Counted from the first letter of the stretch, positions 1 to 8,250 are shown. The stretch is 37,735 nt of DNA from an uncultured Lachnospiraceae bacterium (GCA_905207905.1 CAJLNC010000019.1:1-37735); one strand, 5' to 3'. Program-made: numbers and translations. Notes: a model not told the origin generated them from the sequence alone.

Positions 1-1
1 A

Positions 2-1588
2 TATACAACGATGAATGTTCAGCATTTAGAGAGCCTGAATGATATTGTGGGAAGCATTACTCACATTGAGGTTCGGGAGCGCGTCCCGGATCGGGTTTTT
101 GATCATGCGGATCAGGTGGAAGTGATTGATATTGAGCCGGAGGAGCTTATGGAACGGATGCGGGAAGGAAAGATTTACCAGCCTTCCCAAGCGGAACGTG
201 CTTTGGAAAATTTTTTCCGCAGAGAAAAGCTGGCGGCTTTGCGGGAAATTGCGCTGCGCAGAAGCGCGGACCGAGTAAATCGTATGGCAGAAGAAGAACG
301 GTACGCTCTGGGGAAAATGGATTATCATACAGGAGAGCACGTTTTAGTTTGTATCTCCCCATCGCCATCTAACGCTAAGGTGATTCGCACGGCATCCCGT
401 CTGGCTGATGCCTTTCACGCCCGGTTTACCGGAATTTATGTGGAGACACCTCAAATGCAGGAGTCAGAGGAAAAAACAAAGGCAGCTGTAAAAAACCATA
501 TGGATCTGGCAAGAGCTTTAGGGGCGGATATCGTTACCGTTTATGGATCTGATATTGCTTATCAGATCGTAGAATATGCGATTGTGGGAAATATATCCAA
601 AATCGTTATGGGACGCAGCAGAAAACGGTGGATGTTGGAGAAGGGCAGATCGGAGGTTTTAGAGCAGCTTACCTATCGGGCACCCAATATTGACGTGTAT
701 ATTATTCCTGACATGAAAAATACGGGAGCCTACAGAGCCAGAGAAAGTGCTGGAAGAGAAGGGGCGAGGAGAAAAAAAGAAGAAACAGGTTGGAGCGTGG
801 CAAAGGAGCTGGGAGAGATCACCGTGATTATGGCCCTTAGTACGCTGGCGGCCTATGGATTTTGGCGGTTTCGGCTTTCCGAGGCGAATCTGATTATGGT
901 GTATATGGTAGGGGTACTGCTTTCTTCCTATGTGGCGGATAAAAAGATCTATGCCCTGTATTCCTCTCTGCTGAGTGTGCTGTCTTTTAATTTTTTCTTT
1001 ACGGAACCGTATTTTAGCCTGAAGGCTTATGACAGAGGTTCTCCGGTTACCTTTGTTATGCTATTCGCAGTAGGCTTTTTTATGGCTTCTATGACCAGAA
1101 AGCTAAAGGCGCAGACAAGAGAAAGCGCTAAAAAAGCATACCGAACGGAAATTTTGCTGGAAAACAGCAGAAAGCTGAGGCGATGCCGCTCTCGGGAAGA
1201 AGTATGGAAGCAGCTGGCAGCTCAGACAGACAAATTGCTGAATCTTTCTGTGATTATTTATCCAGTGGATCAGAAGGGAAATCTGGAAGAACCTCTGCTG
1301 TTTCCAAGAAAGGGCATGGATCTTTCTGATTTGAAGGAAACTCTGATCGGAAAGGAACGGGCAGTGGCCCAGTGGGCGGCTGTCAATCGTCATAGAGCCG
1401 GCGCCTGCACTCATACGCTGCCGGCTGCCAAGGCCATGTATCTTCCCATACAGTCAACGGAAGATGTAAAGGGAGTTATGGGAATTTTGCTGGAGGAGCG
1501 GCGGCCGGTAAAGGAATTTGAGTATGGGCTTTTAATTGCCATGCTCAATGAGACTGGGGTAAAACTGCAGGATGCATTTTGTCAGTAA
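2..1588 (+). CDS. kdpD: KdpD-type sensor protein, 5'-truncated by the window edge and lacking a histidine kinase domain
   Basis: The frame is open from base 2 (residues YTTMNVQHLESLND, a typical KdpD sequence), so the ATG at 11 is internal and the N-terminal Walker A part lies outside the window. Seen in order: the end of the KdpD ATPase-like domain, ending in a RALENFFR...LREIALRR stretch (to about base 290), a universal-stress-protein-like domain (about 340-705), four hydrophobic helices of a DUF4118 module (about 810-1100) and a GAF-like domain (about 1170-1560). The protein then stops; there is no H-box, N-box or G-box, and only 141 bases separate it from the next gene, so the kinase is absent rather than shifted out of frame. 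The stress domain has SPS, 20 residues, then FTGIY, close to the SxS-x20-FTAxY motif reported for c-di-AMP binding in staphylococcal KdpD. Likely role: potassium or osmotic signalling at the membrane, by partner contact rather than phosphotransfer. Confidence 0.85.
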   Translation, partial: YTTMNVQHLESLNDIVGSITHIEVRERVPDRVFDHADQVEVIDIEPEELMERMREGKIYQPSQAERALENFFRREKLAALREIALRRSADRVNRMAEEERYALGKMDYHTGEHVLVCISPSPSNAKVIRTASRLADAFHARFTGIYVETPQMQESEEKTKAAVKNHMDLARALGADIVTVYGSDIAYQIVEYAIVGNISKIVMGRSRKRWMLEKGRSEVLEQLTYRAPNIDVYIIPDMKNTGAYRARESAGREGARRKKEETGWSVAKELGEITVIMALSTLAAYGFWRFRLSEANLIMVYMVGVLLSSYVADKKIYALYSSLLSVLSFNFFFTEPYFSLKAYDRGSPVTFVMLFAVGFFMASMTRKLKAQTRESAKKAYRTEILLENSRKLRRCRSREEVWKQLAAQTDKLLNLSVIIYPVDQKGNLEEPLLFPRKGMDLSDLKETLIGKERAVAQWAAVNRHRAGACTHTLPAAKAMYLPIQSTEDVKGVMGILLEERRPVKEFEYGLLIAMLNETGVKLQDAFCQ

Positions 1589-1592
1589 CATT

Positions 1593-1610
1593 TTTGTTTC
1601 ATAGGAAATT
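1593..1610 (+). repeat. Half copy of the TTTCATAGG dispersed repeat
   Basis: These 18 bases, directly after the kdpD stop codon, are identical to 20941-20958, which is the left arm of a perfect inverted repeat. Here the right arm is missing. Confidence 0.6.
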
Positions 1611-1666
1611 TAAAAGATTAAGAAAAAGATATCAGGAAAAAGTTCAGACTGAAACGGGACAGCATC

Positions 1667-1695
1667 TCGACCAACGCCTTCTTTTGTGGTATAAT
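1667..1695 (+). promoter_or_regulatory. Sigma-A promoter of the GTPase-NYN fusion gene
   Basis: TCGACC at 1667-1672 (4 of 6 matches to TTGACA), a 17-base spacer, then a perfect TATAAT at 1690-1695 preceded by TGG, which makes an extended -10. The start codon at 1730 follows with AAAGGGAGG at 1714-1722 as ribosome binding site. The gene is therefore probably transcribed on its own. Confidence 0.75.
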
Positions 1696-1729
1696 CCAAT
1701 ATTATGCAATCACAAAGGGAGGCATTTTC

Positions 1730-4444
1730 ATGGGCGGACAGAGGTCTGAAAGAGTAAAAAAGCATATATGTGCGGGTCTGCTGGCTCATGTAGATGCGGG
1801 CAAGACCACGCTTGCGGAAAGTATTCTTTACCTTACCGGAAATCTTCGCAGGGCAGGCCGGGTGGATCACAAGGATGCCTTTCTGGATACGTATGAGCTG
1901 GAGCGGGCCAGGGGGATCACGATTTTTTCCAAGCAGGCTCAGCTTCAGCTGGGAGATCTGGAAGTGACGCTGATGGATACCCCGGGACATGTGGATTTTT
2001 CCGCGGAGATGGAGCGGACGCTGCAGGTGCTGGACTATGCGGTGCTGGTGATCAGCGGAGCAGACGGCGTTCAGGGACATGTGCTGACTCTTTGGCGGCT
2101 GCTGAAACAGTATGAGATACCGGTTTTTCTGTTTGTCAACAAAATGGATCAGGAGGGGACAGACCGGGAGTCACTGCTAAAGGAGCTTCAGTCTAAGCTG
2201 GATGAACATTGTCTGGATTTTGGAGGGGATGAGAACGAAGCCTTTCTGGAAAGTCTGGCAGTGTGTGAGGAGGCAGTTCTGGAAGAATACTTGGAGACGG
2301 GTACTGTAAAGCAGCAGGAGCGTATTCGCCTGATCCGGGAGAGAAAAGTGTTTCCCTGCTATTTTGGTTCTGCTTTGAAGATCCAGGGGGTGGATCAGCT
2401 GCTTTTGGGACTGGAGCAGTATGCGGCTGCGCCGGATTATCCGGAGGAGTTTGGAGCCAGAATCTATAAGATTGCCAGAGATTCTCAGGGAAACCGCCTG
2501 ACTTATCTGAAAGTGACGGGAGGGAGTCTGAAGGTAAAACAGGAGCTTTCCGGTACCTTTTTCGATTCAGAGGGGGAGAAACTTTGGAAGGAGAAGGCGG
2601 ATCAGATCCGTATTTATTCTGGGGCCAGCTATGAACTGGTGAGAGAAGCTCCGGCAGGGACGGTCTGCGGGGTGATGGGACTGACGAAAACCAGGTGCGG
2701 ACAGGGATTGGGCAGGGAAACAGGAGTGGTGATGCCAGTGCTGGAGCCGGTGCTCACTTATGGAATTCTGCTTCCAGAGGACTGCGATGTACATCAGGCA
2801 TTTTTAAAGCTGCGGCAGCTGGAGGAGGAAGTGCCGGAGCTGCATCTTTTGTGGAATGAGGGAGCCCAGGAGATTCACGCTCAGATCATGGGGGAAGTGC
2901 AGATTGAGATTTTAAGAACCATGATCTGGGAGCGGTTCGGAATCCGGGCAGATTTTGGAGCGGGTAACATTGTATATAAGGAAACCATCGCAGAGCCGGT
3001 GGAGGGGGTGGGACATTTTGAACCGCTTCGCCATTATGCGGAGGTGCATCTACTTTTGGAGCCGGGAGAACCGGGAAGCGGTATGCAGTATTTTTCCTCT
3101 GTGAGCACAGATGATCTGGATCTGAACTGGCAGCGTCTGATTCTCACCCATTTGGAGGAAAAGCAGCATGTGGGAGTGCTGACAGGATCAGAGCTGACGG
3201 ATGTAAAGATTACTCTGGTGGCAGGGAAGGCGCATTTAAAGCATACGGAGGGAGGAGATTTCCGCCAATCTACTTACCGCGCAGTGCGTCAGGGGCTGCG
3301 GAAAGGAACGTGTATTCTGCTGGAGCCAGTGTATGAATACCGACTGGAGATCCCGGCAGAAAATGTAGGACGGGCCATGGCTGATATTCAAAGGATGCAG
3401 GGCAATTTTTCCGGCCCTTCTCTGGAAGGAGAGCTGGCGGTGCTTACCGGAAGCGCTCCGGTGGCGTCTATGAGAGGCTATCAGACCGAAGTGACTGCCT
3501 ACACAAAGGGCTGCGGCCATCTGTTCTGTTCTCTGAAAGGCTATGAACCCTGCCGCAACGCGGAGGAAGTGATAGCGGCCAGGGGGTATGACCCGGATGG
3601 AGATACGGAGAATCCCTGCGGTTCTGTATTTTGCGCCCATGGAGCAGGCTTTGTGGTTCCCTGGGATCAGGTGGAGGATTATATGCATCTGGATGGTATG
3701 GAGATTTTTGGGAAAGGGACGAAAATCGCAGAGGAACCGGTGGAGACGTCTGTTTCCTACCGGGGAGTTCGGGGGGATGTGCAGGATGATAAAGAACTGA
3801 TGGAGATTTTTCAGCGCACCTTTGGATCCATTAAACAGGGCAGAAGCGGCTGGAACAGGCAAGTGCGTACCTATGATTCCAGTGTCAGTGGGGGCAGCAG
3901 CGCCAGAAAAAGAGAGGCGAAGGAGCAGTACCTGCTGGTGGATGGATACAATATTATTTTTGCCTGGGAGGAATTAAAGGATTTGGCCAGGAGCAATCTG
4001 GAGGGAGCCAGAAATAGATTGATGGATATTTTGTGCAATTACCAGGGGTACCGGAAGATGCAGGTGATTCTGGTGTTTGATGCCTACAAGGTGGAAGGCG
4101 GCGTTGGGGAAGTACAGAAGTATCACAATATTTATGTGGTCTATACGAAAGAGGCGGAGACGGCAGATCAGTATATTGAAAAGACGGTTCATGAGATGGG
4201 AACCAAATATGAGGTGACCGTGGCTACCTCTGATGCAGCAGAGCAGGTGATCATCTGGGGCCAGGGAGCCTCCAGACTTTCCGCCCGGGGGCTGCGTCAG
4301 GAGATCCAGGAAACCTGCCGGGAGATCCAGAGAGACTATCTTCAGCAAAATCCCGGGGGAAAGCACTATCTTTTTGAGAATCTGAGTCAGGATATGGCGG
4401 CCCTTTTTGAAGAAGTGCGGCTGGGAAGAAGGACTTTGGAGTAA
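1730..4444 (+). CDS. TetM/EF-G-like translational GTPase fused to a C-terminal Rae1/YacP-type NYN ribonuclease
   Basis: Residues 1-700 form a translational GTPase of the ribosomal-protection branch: G1 AHVDAGKT (19-26), switch region RGIT (61-64), G3 DTPGH (83-87, with the activating histidine), G4 NKMD (137-140), G5 near GSALK (about 209), followed by EF-G-like domains II to V. The domain IV segment SMRGYQTEVTAYTKGCG resembles TetM/TetO. A Ser/Gly/Arg-rich linker (about 715-732) leads to a full NYN domain (about 733-890) very like Bacillus subtilis Rae1 (YacP): LVDGYN (D738), VFDAY (D784), ETADQ (E810, D813), ATSD (D835), GQGASRLSAR. Rae1 is known to cut mRNA in the ribosomal A site. Inference: the GTPase brings the nuclease to stalled or otherwise marked ribosomes. 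The length of 904 residues compares with about 640 for TetM plus 170 for Rae1. Resistance to tetracycline should not be assumed. Confidence 0.9.
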   Translation: MGGQRSERVKKHICAGLLAHVDAGKTTLAESILYLTGNLRRAGRVDHKDAFLDTYELERARGITIFSKQAQLQLGDLEVTLMDTPGHVDFSAEMERTLQVLDYAVLVISGADGVQGHVLTLWRLLKQYEIPVFLFVNKMDQEGTDRESLLKELQSKLDEHCLDFGGDENEAFLESLAVCEEAVLEEYLETGTVKQQERIRLIRERKVFPCYFGSALKIQGVDQLLLGLEQYAAAPDYPEEFGARIYKIARDSQGNRLTYLKVTGGSLKVKQELSGTFFDSEGEKLWKEKADQIRIYSGASYELVREAPAGTVCGVMGLTKTRCGQGLGRETGVVMPVLEPVLTYGILLPEDCDVHQAFLKLRQLEEEVPELHLLWNEGAQEIHAQIMGEVQIEILRTMIWERFGIRADFGAGNIVYKETIAEPVEGVGHFEPLRHYAEVHLLLEPGEPGSGMQYFSSVSTDDLDLNWQRLILTHLEEKQHVGVLTGSELTDVKITLVAGKAHLKHTEGGDFRQSTYRAVRQGLRKGTCILLEPVYEYRLEIPAENVGRAMADIQRMQGNFSGPSLEGELAVLTGSAPVASMRGYQTEVTAYTKGCGHLFCSLKGYEPCRNAEEVIAARGYDPDGDTENPCGSVFCAHGAGFVVPWDQVEDYMHLDGMEIFGKGTKIAEEPVETSVSYRGVRGDVQDDKELMEIFQRTFGSIKQGRSGWNRQVRTYDSSVSGGSSARKREAKEQYLLVDGYNIIFAWEELKDLARSNLEGARNRLMDILCNYQGYRKMQVILVFDAYKVEGGVGEVQKYHNIYVVYTKEAETADQYIEKTVHEMGTKYEVTVATSDAAEQVIIWGQGASRLSARGLRQEIQETCREIQRDYLQQNPGGKHYLFENLSQDMAALFEEVRLGRRTLE

Positions 4445-4552
4445 ATAGCAAAGGAAAAGCAACAACAGTGGCAAAACAACAGCAATGAGAACAGAAAGAT
4501 AGTACCAGAAAGACAAAACAAGAACAGGATTAGACAGAAGGGAATTTAGAAG

Positions 4553-5545
4553 ATGGATGACAGAGAAAAGGACAGAATTCCTTTTATTGATTGGCATTGT
4601 GACACCCTGATGCAGGCCTGGTTTCGGGGAAGAAAACAGATCTACCATCTGCCTTCAGCTATGCTGGATGTAAAACGGCTGAAGCAGGGAGGGGCCAAGG
4701 CTCAGTTTTTTGCGATTTTTCTGCAGTCTATGCGGATGAAGCGGTATCTTGGATGGCTCATGCCGGGGGATACCAAATATATAGAAATTCTCACAAATAT
4801 TTTTTATCGCACCCTGCGGGAGCATGAGGATGAGATGGCTTTTGCAGGAAACGCTCAGGATATGGAAGAAAACTGGAGGCAGGGAAAGATCAGTGCTTTT
4901 TTGACCATTGAGGATGGCAGGGAGGTGCAGGGCCGGATGGAGCGTCTTGCGGAATATTATGACAGGGGGGTACGGCTTCTGGGACTTACCTGGAATTATG
5001 CCAACTGCTTCGGTCATCCCAACAGCACAGATCCAGTAAAGATGAAGCGCGGGCTTTCTGATTTTGGAAAGGAAGCTATCGGAGAGCTGAACCGGCTGGG
5101 CATCATCATTGATGTGAGTCATTTGTCAGACGGAGGATTCTGGGATGTGGCGGAGCTTAGCAAAAAGCCCTTTGTGGCCAGCCATTCCAATGCCAGGGCT
5201 CTCTGTGATCATCCAAGAAATCTGACGGATGAGATGATCCGCACCCTTGGTGAGAAGGGAGGAATTGTGGGAGTGAATCACTGTCCCAAGTTTCTATATC
5301 CCGGCAGCAGTGAAAACCGCATTGAGGATTTGGTACGTCAGCTTACTCATATCCGCAAGGTAGGAGGCAGGGAGTGCGCAGCTTTAGGCAGTGATTTTGA
5401 CGGGATCAGCGGAAAGCTGGAAATCGCAGGCCCACAGGAATATGAGAAGCTGGAGCTGGCTCTTTCTAAAACTGGTTTTTCCGGTGCTGAAATCGAAGAG
5501 ATTTTTCATAAAAATGCAGAACGGGTGATCCGGGAGGTACTGTAA
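4553..5545 (+). CDS. Membrane dipeptidase family protein (peptidase M19)
   Basis: A 330-residue zinc dipeptidase of the renal dipeptidase family, which hydrolyses dipeptides and in some members D-amino-acid-containing ones. The metal and catalytic residues fall where the family has them: H15 and D17 in DWHCD, E120 in TIEDG, H190 in DVSHLSD, H211 in SHSNAR and D281 in SDFDG. No signal peptide is visible, so it is probably cytoplasmic. The ATG at 4553 gives the family-typical short lead before the HxD motif; the binding site AAGGGAA upstream is moderate. The 108 bases before it are A-rich and show no clear promoter or terminator. It may be read through from the GTPase gene. Confidence 0.88.
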   Translation: MDDREKDRIPFIDWHCDTLMQAWFRGRKQIYHLPSAMLDVKRLKQGGAKAQFFAIFLQSMRMKRYLGWLMPGDTKYIEILTNIFYRTLREHEDEMAFAGNAQDMEENWRQGKISAFLTIEDGREVQGRMERLAEYYDRGVRLLGLTWNYANCFGHPNSTDPVKMKRGLSDFGKEAIGELNRLGIIIDVSHLSDGGFWDVAELSKKPFVASHSNARALCDHPRNLTDEMIRTLGEKGGIVGVNHCPKFLYPGSSENRIEDLVRQLTHIRKVGGRECAALGSDFDGISGKLEIAGPQEYEKLELALSKTGFSGAEIEEIFHKNAERVIREVL

Positions 5546-5760
5546 TGAGTGGCAGCCGCCGCAGATTGATCGGTCAAGGCAGTTCAAGTTCACAGAAGGC
5601 AGCTGATAAAGATGGCTTATGCAGGAAAGAAGACAAAGCGGGAAGGACAAAAAGCGATAGATGAAAAGTCGAAATTCAGGGAGAGAAAGGCCAAAAGCGA
5701 TAGACAGAAGAATGCTGGTAAGAGACTGCCCCTACAGGGGAGGAAAAGGAGGATTGGAAG

Positions 5761-6597
5761 ATGAGAAAGAAGATAGTTTGGGTGACTGGCGCAAAGGGAA
5801 GCCTGGGAAGCGAGATTTGTGAGCGTCTGCCAAAGGATGTATATGAACTGGTAAAAACAGACCGAGAGGTGGATGTGGCAGACCGCCAGGCTGTGAGCAG
5901 CTTTGCAGAAAAAGTCGGTCCGGATGCAGTGATTAACTGTGCTGGCCTCAGGGAGGAGACCATGGGTGAGAAAGGAACGATCCGTCTTTATCAGGTGAAC
6001 ACTCTGGGAGCCAGAAATGTGGCTGAGGCGTCCGCTAGAGTGGGGGCCAGAATGATCCAGCTCTCCACAGATGACGTGTTTGCCGGAGATATTTCCATGG
6101 AACTGACGGAGTTTGATACCACAGTGCCCGCCACGGATTATGGGAAATCCAAGCTGGCAGGAGAACGGTTTGTCCAGAACTTAAATCCCGATCATCTGAT
6201 CGTGCGAAGCTCCTGGGTCTACGGCAAAAAAGGGGATAATTTCCTTACTTACATTTTAAAGATGGCGGAGGATACCCAGTTTCTGAGCGTGCCCAATGAT
6301 CAGATCAGTACGCCTACCAGCGCAGGAGAGCTGGCCAATTTTGTGATCCAGATGATCGGCAGTTCGGAGCGGGGGATTTACCATGCATCCTGTCAGGGAT
6401 CCTGCAGCCGATACGGTTTTGCCCTGGCTATTTTGGACTATGCAGGCATCACTACGATGGAGCTGGTTCCGGTACTTACCTCATCCAGAGACACAAAAGC
6501 CCGATATACAGTGCTGAAAAATCTGATGATGGAGATTACCGGGGTGTATCAGATGCCGGACTGGAGAGAGGCGCTTCGGGATTGCCTGGGAAAATAG
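5761..6597 (+). CDS. RmlD-like SDR-family sugar nucleotide reductase
   Basis: An extended short-chain dehydrogenase of 278 residues, closest by eye to dTDP-4-dehydrorhamnose reductase (RmlD/RfbD). The N-terminus has the nucleotide-binding TGAKGSLG, then INCAG, STDDVFAG, the catalytic Tyr and Lys in DYGKSKLAGE, and VRSSWVYG. No other rhamnose or surface polysaccharide gene is nearby, so the substrate is open; it could be a stand-alone reductase, perhaps SAM-synthetase-associated MAT2B-like, rather than a rhamnose enzyme. AAGGAGG lies about 9 bases before the ATG. The 215 bases between this gene and the dipeptidase hold only weak short frames and a 12-base repeat, AAAAGCGATAGA, at 5650-5661 and 5693-5704. 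Confidence 0.75.
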   Translation: MRKKIVWVTGAKGSLGSEICERLPKDVYELVKTDREVDVADRQAVSSFAEKVGPDAVINCAGLREETMGEKGTIRLYQVNTLGARNVAEASARVGARMIQLSTDDVFAGDISMELTEFDTTVPATDYGKSKLAGERFVQNLNPDHLIVRSSWVYGKKGDNFLTYILKMAEDTQFLSVPNDQISTPTSAGELANFVIQMIGSSERGIYHASCQGSCSRYGFALAILDYAGITTMELVPVLTSSRDTKARYTVLKNLMMEITGVYQMPDWREALRDCLGK

Positions 6598-6681
6598 GTG
6601 CCGTATAGACAAAACATTTATGTCCAGAGAGCCATTTTGAGGATAGTTTCTATTTTTCACATCGGTTCAGTGAAGAAACAG

Positions 6682-6801
6682 GAGGATGTTGCAAAATACC
6701 TCCGGAGGTACCCGTTCGGGTGATTTTTCACCGAAAAATAACATCTTTTCGGAGAAAAGCACACCGAACATCCACCGGAATCAATATTTTGCAGCATCCT
6801 C
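6682..6801. repeat. Intergenic element with 17-base terminal inverted arms (GATGTTGCAAAA family)
   Basis: Arms at 6682-6698 and 6785-6801 are complementary over 17 bases with a single T-G wobble (GAGGATGTTGCAAAATA against TATTTTGCAGCATCCTC). The 86-base interior has further short hairpins (CCTCCGGAGG, CCCGTTCGGG). The sequence GATGTTGCAAAATACCTCC at 6685-6703 recurs exactly at 21046-21064, and a related arm pair forms the terminator at 31710-31773. It sits between the convergent reductase and sigG genes in a 379-base gap with no convincing gene, so it may act as a terminator or be a small mobile-type repeat. Confidence 0.65.
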
Positions 6802-6908
6802 TTTCGTTTGTTTTGCCGGCAATGGGCCGGGCAGACACACTTGCGCGGCTATTTGGCGGACGCCGCTAGGGGCAAAGACCCTGCAGTTTGCAGGAGGGCA
6901 AGTTTGAT

Positions 6909-6931
6909 ACCCCGTCAGCTTGCTGAGGGGT
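6909..6931. terminator. Hairpin between convergent genes, probable sigG terminator
   Basis: ACCCC-G-TCAGC pairs with GCTGA-GGGGT around a very short loop. It lies about 45 bases beyond the sigG stop codon on the minus strand, and TCTTTGATC follows on the plus strand. The T tract is weak, so efficiency is uncertain. Confidence 0.5.
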
Positions 6932-6976
6932 CTTTGATCGGAATACAAAGAAAAAGAAGCGGCAGCTGAAAGGAGA

Positions 6977-7759
6977 TTACTCCGCCCTCAGGTAGTGGCG
7001 CATGGTGCGCAGGGCATTTTTTTCCAGACGGCTGACCTGAGCCTGAGAGATACCGATCTCTCCGGCCACCTCCATCTGGGTGCGGCCCTCAAAAAAGCGC
7101 AGTTCCACAATATGTTTTTCCCGTTCATCCAGACATTTCATAGATTCCTCCAGGGCAATGGATTCTACCCAGTTTTCTTCCTTGTTTTTTTTGTCGCTGA
7201 TCTGATCCATCACATAAAGGGTATCGCCTCCTTCTGTGTATACCGGGTCATAGAGGCTGATTGGGCTTTGAATGGCATCCATAGCAAAGACGATCTCCTC
7301 TTTTGGGATACCGATTTCTTCTGCGATTTCATGAATGGTGGGTTCTTTCAGATATTTTTTTACATAGTTTTCTTTCGCGTAAATAGCCTTGTAAGCCGTA
7401 TCACGAAGGGAGCGGGACACGCGAATGGAATTGTTGTCCCGCAGATAGCGCCGAATCTCACCCAGAATCATGGGAACTGCGTAAGTGCTGAATTTTACCC
7501 CCAGTTCTGTGTCAAAATTGTCGATGGCTTTCATCAGGCCGATGCAGCCGATCTGAAACAGATCATCCGCATTTTCGCTACTGGCGGAAAATCGTTTAAT
7601 CACGCTTAAAACTAATCGTAAATTTCCTTTGATATACAGTTCTCTGGCGTAGGTGTCGCCGGCCTTGATCCGTTCAAATAAAGTTTCTTTTTCCTCGCTG
7701 GTAAGTACTGGAAGCTTTGAGGTATTCACACCGCATATTTCCACTTTATTCCCTGCCAT
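6977..7759 (-). CDS. sigG: Sporulation sigma factor SigG (forespore-specific)
   Basis: The late forespore sigma factor, 260 residues from the chosen start, the same length as Bacillus subtilis SigG. The N-terminus NKVEICGVNTSKLPVL is the SigG signature. Region 2 (DDLFQIGCIGLMKAIDNFD, KFSTYAVPMILGEIRRYLRDN), region 3 (SIRVSRSLRD, EPTIHEIAEEIGIPKEEI) and the region 4 helix-turn-helix (RTQMEVAGEIGISQAQVSRLEKNAL) are all intact. The frame runs upstream to 7798, but the ATG at 7759 is preceded by AGGAGG at 7768-7773 with 8 bases spacing and matches the family start. A SigF-type promoter lies at 7793-7822, which fits the known order SigF then SigG. The upstream minus-strand neighbour is a YlmC/YmxH gene. 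No spoIIGA or sigE is present here. Confidence 0.95.
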   Translation of the reverse strand: MAGNKVEICGVNTSKLPVLTSEEKETLFERIKAGDTYARELYIKGNLRLVLSVIKRFSASSENADDLFQIGCIGLMKAIDNFDTELGVKFSTYAVPMILGEIRRYLRDNNSIRVSRSLRDTAYKAIYAKENYVKKYLKEPTIHEIAEEIGIPKEEIVFAMDAIQSPISLYDPVYTEGGDTLYVMDQISDKKNKEENWVESIALEESMKCLDEREKHIVELRFFEGRTQMEVAGEIGISQAQVSRLEKNALRTMRHYLRAE

Positions 7760-7792
7760 ATCCAAGTCCTCCTGTATCTGTGTTCTAACTAA

Positions 7793-7822
7793 AATCATTC
7801 TCAGATTGTCTTGGAAATATAC
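7793..7822 (-). promoter_or_regulatory. SigF-type promoter of sigG
   Basis: On the minus strand GTATA (7818-7822) is followed after exactly 15 bases by GAGAATGATT (7793-7802). The SigF consensus is GYWTA, 15-16 bases, GGNRANAMTW; the match is 5 of 5 and 8 of 10. The start of transcription would be near 7786, about 27 bases before the start codon. Confidence 0.7.
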
Positions 7823-7867
7823 GATTTGCGGAAAAATATAAAAAATATTGGCCCTTGACAGAGAAGA

Positions 7868-8125
7868 TTACAGACAACTTCTTTTGCACGCTTCCTCTTT
7901 CACACGTACCAGGATAATGTCAGCGCCGATCTGCTCAATACAGTCCCAGGGGATGACAAATTCCGTGTCCCGGCCAAGAAACCAGCAGAGCTTTCCGGGG
8001 CCGGGAACGATGAGAGAAAGAATGGTGCCACACTGGGCGTCGATTTCCAGATCGCTGATGCAGCCCAAAGAACGGCAGGTGCAGATGTTGATGACTTCTT
8101 TTTGTTTTAATTCACACAGGCGCAT
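7868..8125 (-). CDS. YlmC/YmxH family PRC-barrel sporulation-associated protein
   Basis: A small cytoplasmic protein of 85 residues with the PRC-barrel pattern of the YlmC/YmxH family: MRLCELKQKEVINI, then LGCISDLEIDAQCGTILSLIVPG, and IPWDCIEQIGADIILVRV at the C-terminus. The family is linked to sporulation by its genes and location, and a ylmC gene lies near sigG in Bacillus too; its molecular role is not established. The start has GAGGAGG about 9 bases upstream. TATACT with a weak -35 lies further up in the divergent region shared with nrdR. It is followed by 108 bases and then sigG, which has its own promoter. Confidence 0.85.
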   Translation of the reverse strand: MRLCELKQKEVINICTCRSLGCISDLEIDAQCGTILSLIVPGPGKLCWFLGRDTEFVIPWDCIEQIGADIILVRVKEEACKRSCL

Positions 8126-8221
8126 AATCTGCCTCCTCAGATACTCTGTTATAGTATATTCAGGGAACTGCGGCGGTGTCCGTCTGCTGGCGGTGGCAGT
8201 GGAGCGTTTTGCTAAAATTCA

Positions 8222-8250
8222 TTGACAGCAAACCTTAGATTCGTTATACT
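8222..8250 (+). promoter_or_regulatory. Sigma-A promoter of nrdR
   Basis: A perfect TTGACA at 8222-8227, a 17-base spacer and TATACT at 8245-8250, 43 bases before the nrdR start codon. No paired NrdR boxes were recognised over it. Confidence 0.85.

Noticed and set aside
1730..4444. Calling this gene a tetracycline resistance determinant
   Set aside because: The GTPase part is TetM-like, but the protein carries a C-terminal NYN nuclease, and nothing mobile surrounds it; resistance cannot be claimed.
5545..5664. A 39-codon frame overlapping the dipeptidase stop codon
   Set aside because: The low-complexity, highly charged translation without hydrophobic core or family resemblance gives no support beyond the overlapping ATG.
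5650..5704. The 12-base direct repeat AAAAGCGATAGA at 5650 and 5693
   Set aside because: Two short copies in an A-rich spacer are compatible with chance or a small local duplication.
6686..6907. A 73-residue frame after the RmlD-like gene
   Set aside because: Its ATG abuts the AGGAGG directly with no spacing, and it runs through the long inverted repeat; composition is not protein-like.
7848..8225. A 125-residue plus-strand frame opposite the YlmC/YmxH gene
   Set aside because: It is the antisense of a recognisable PRC-barrel gene with a good binding site.
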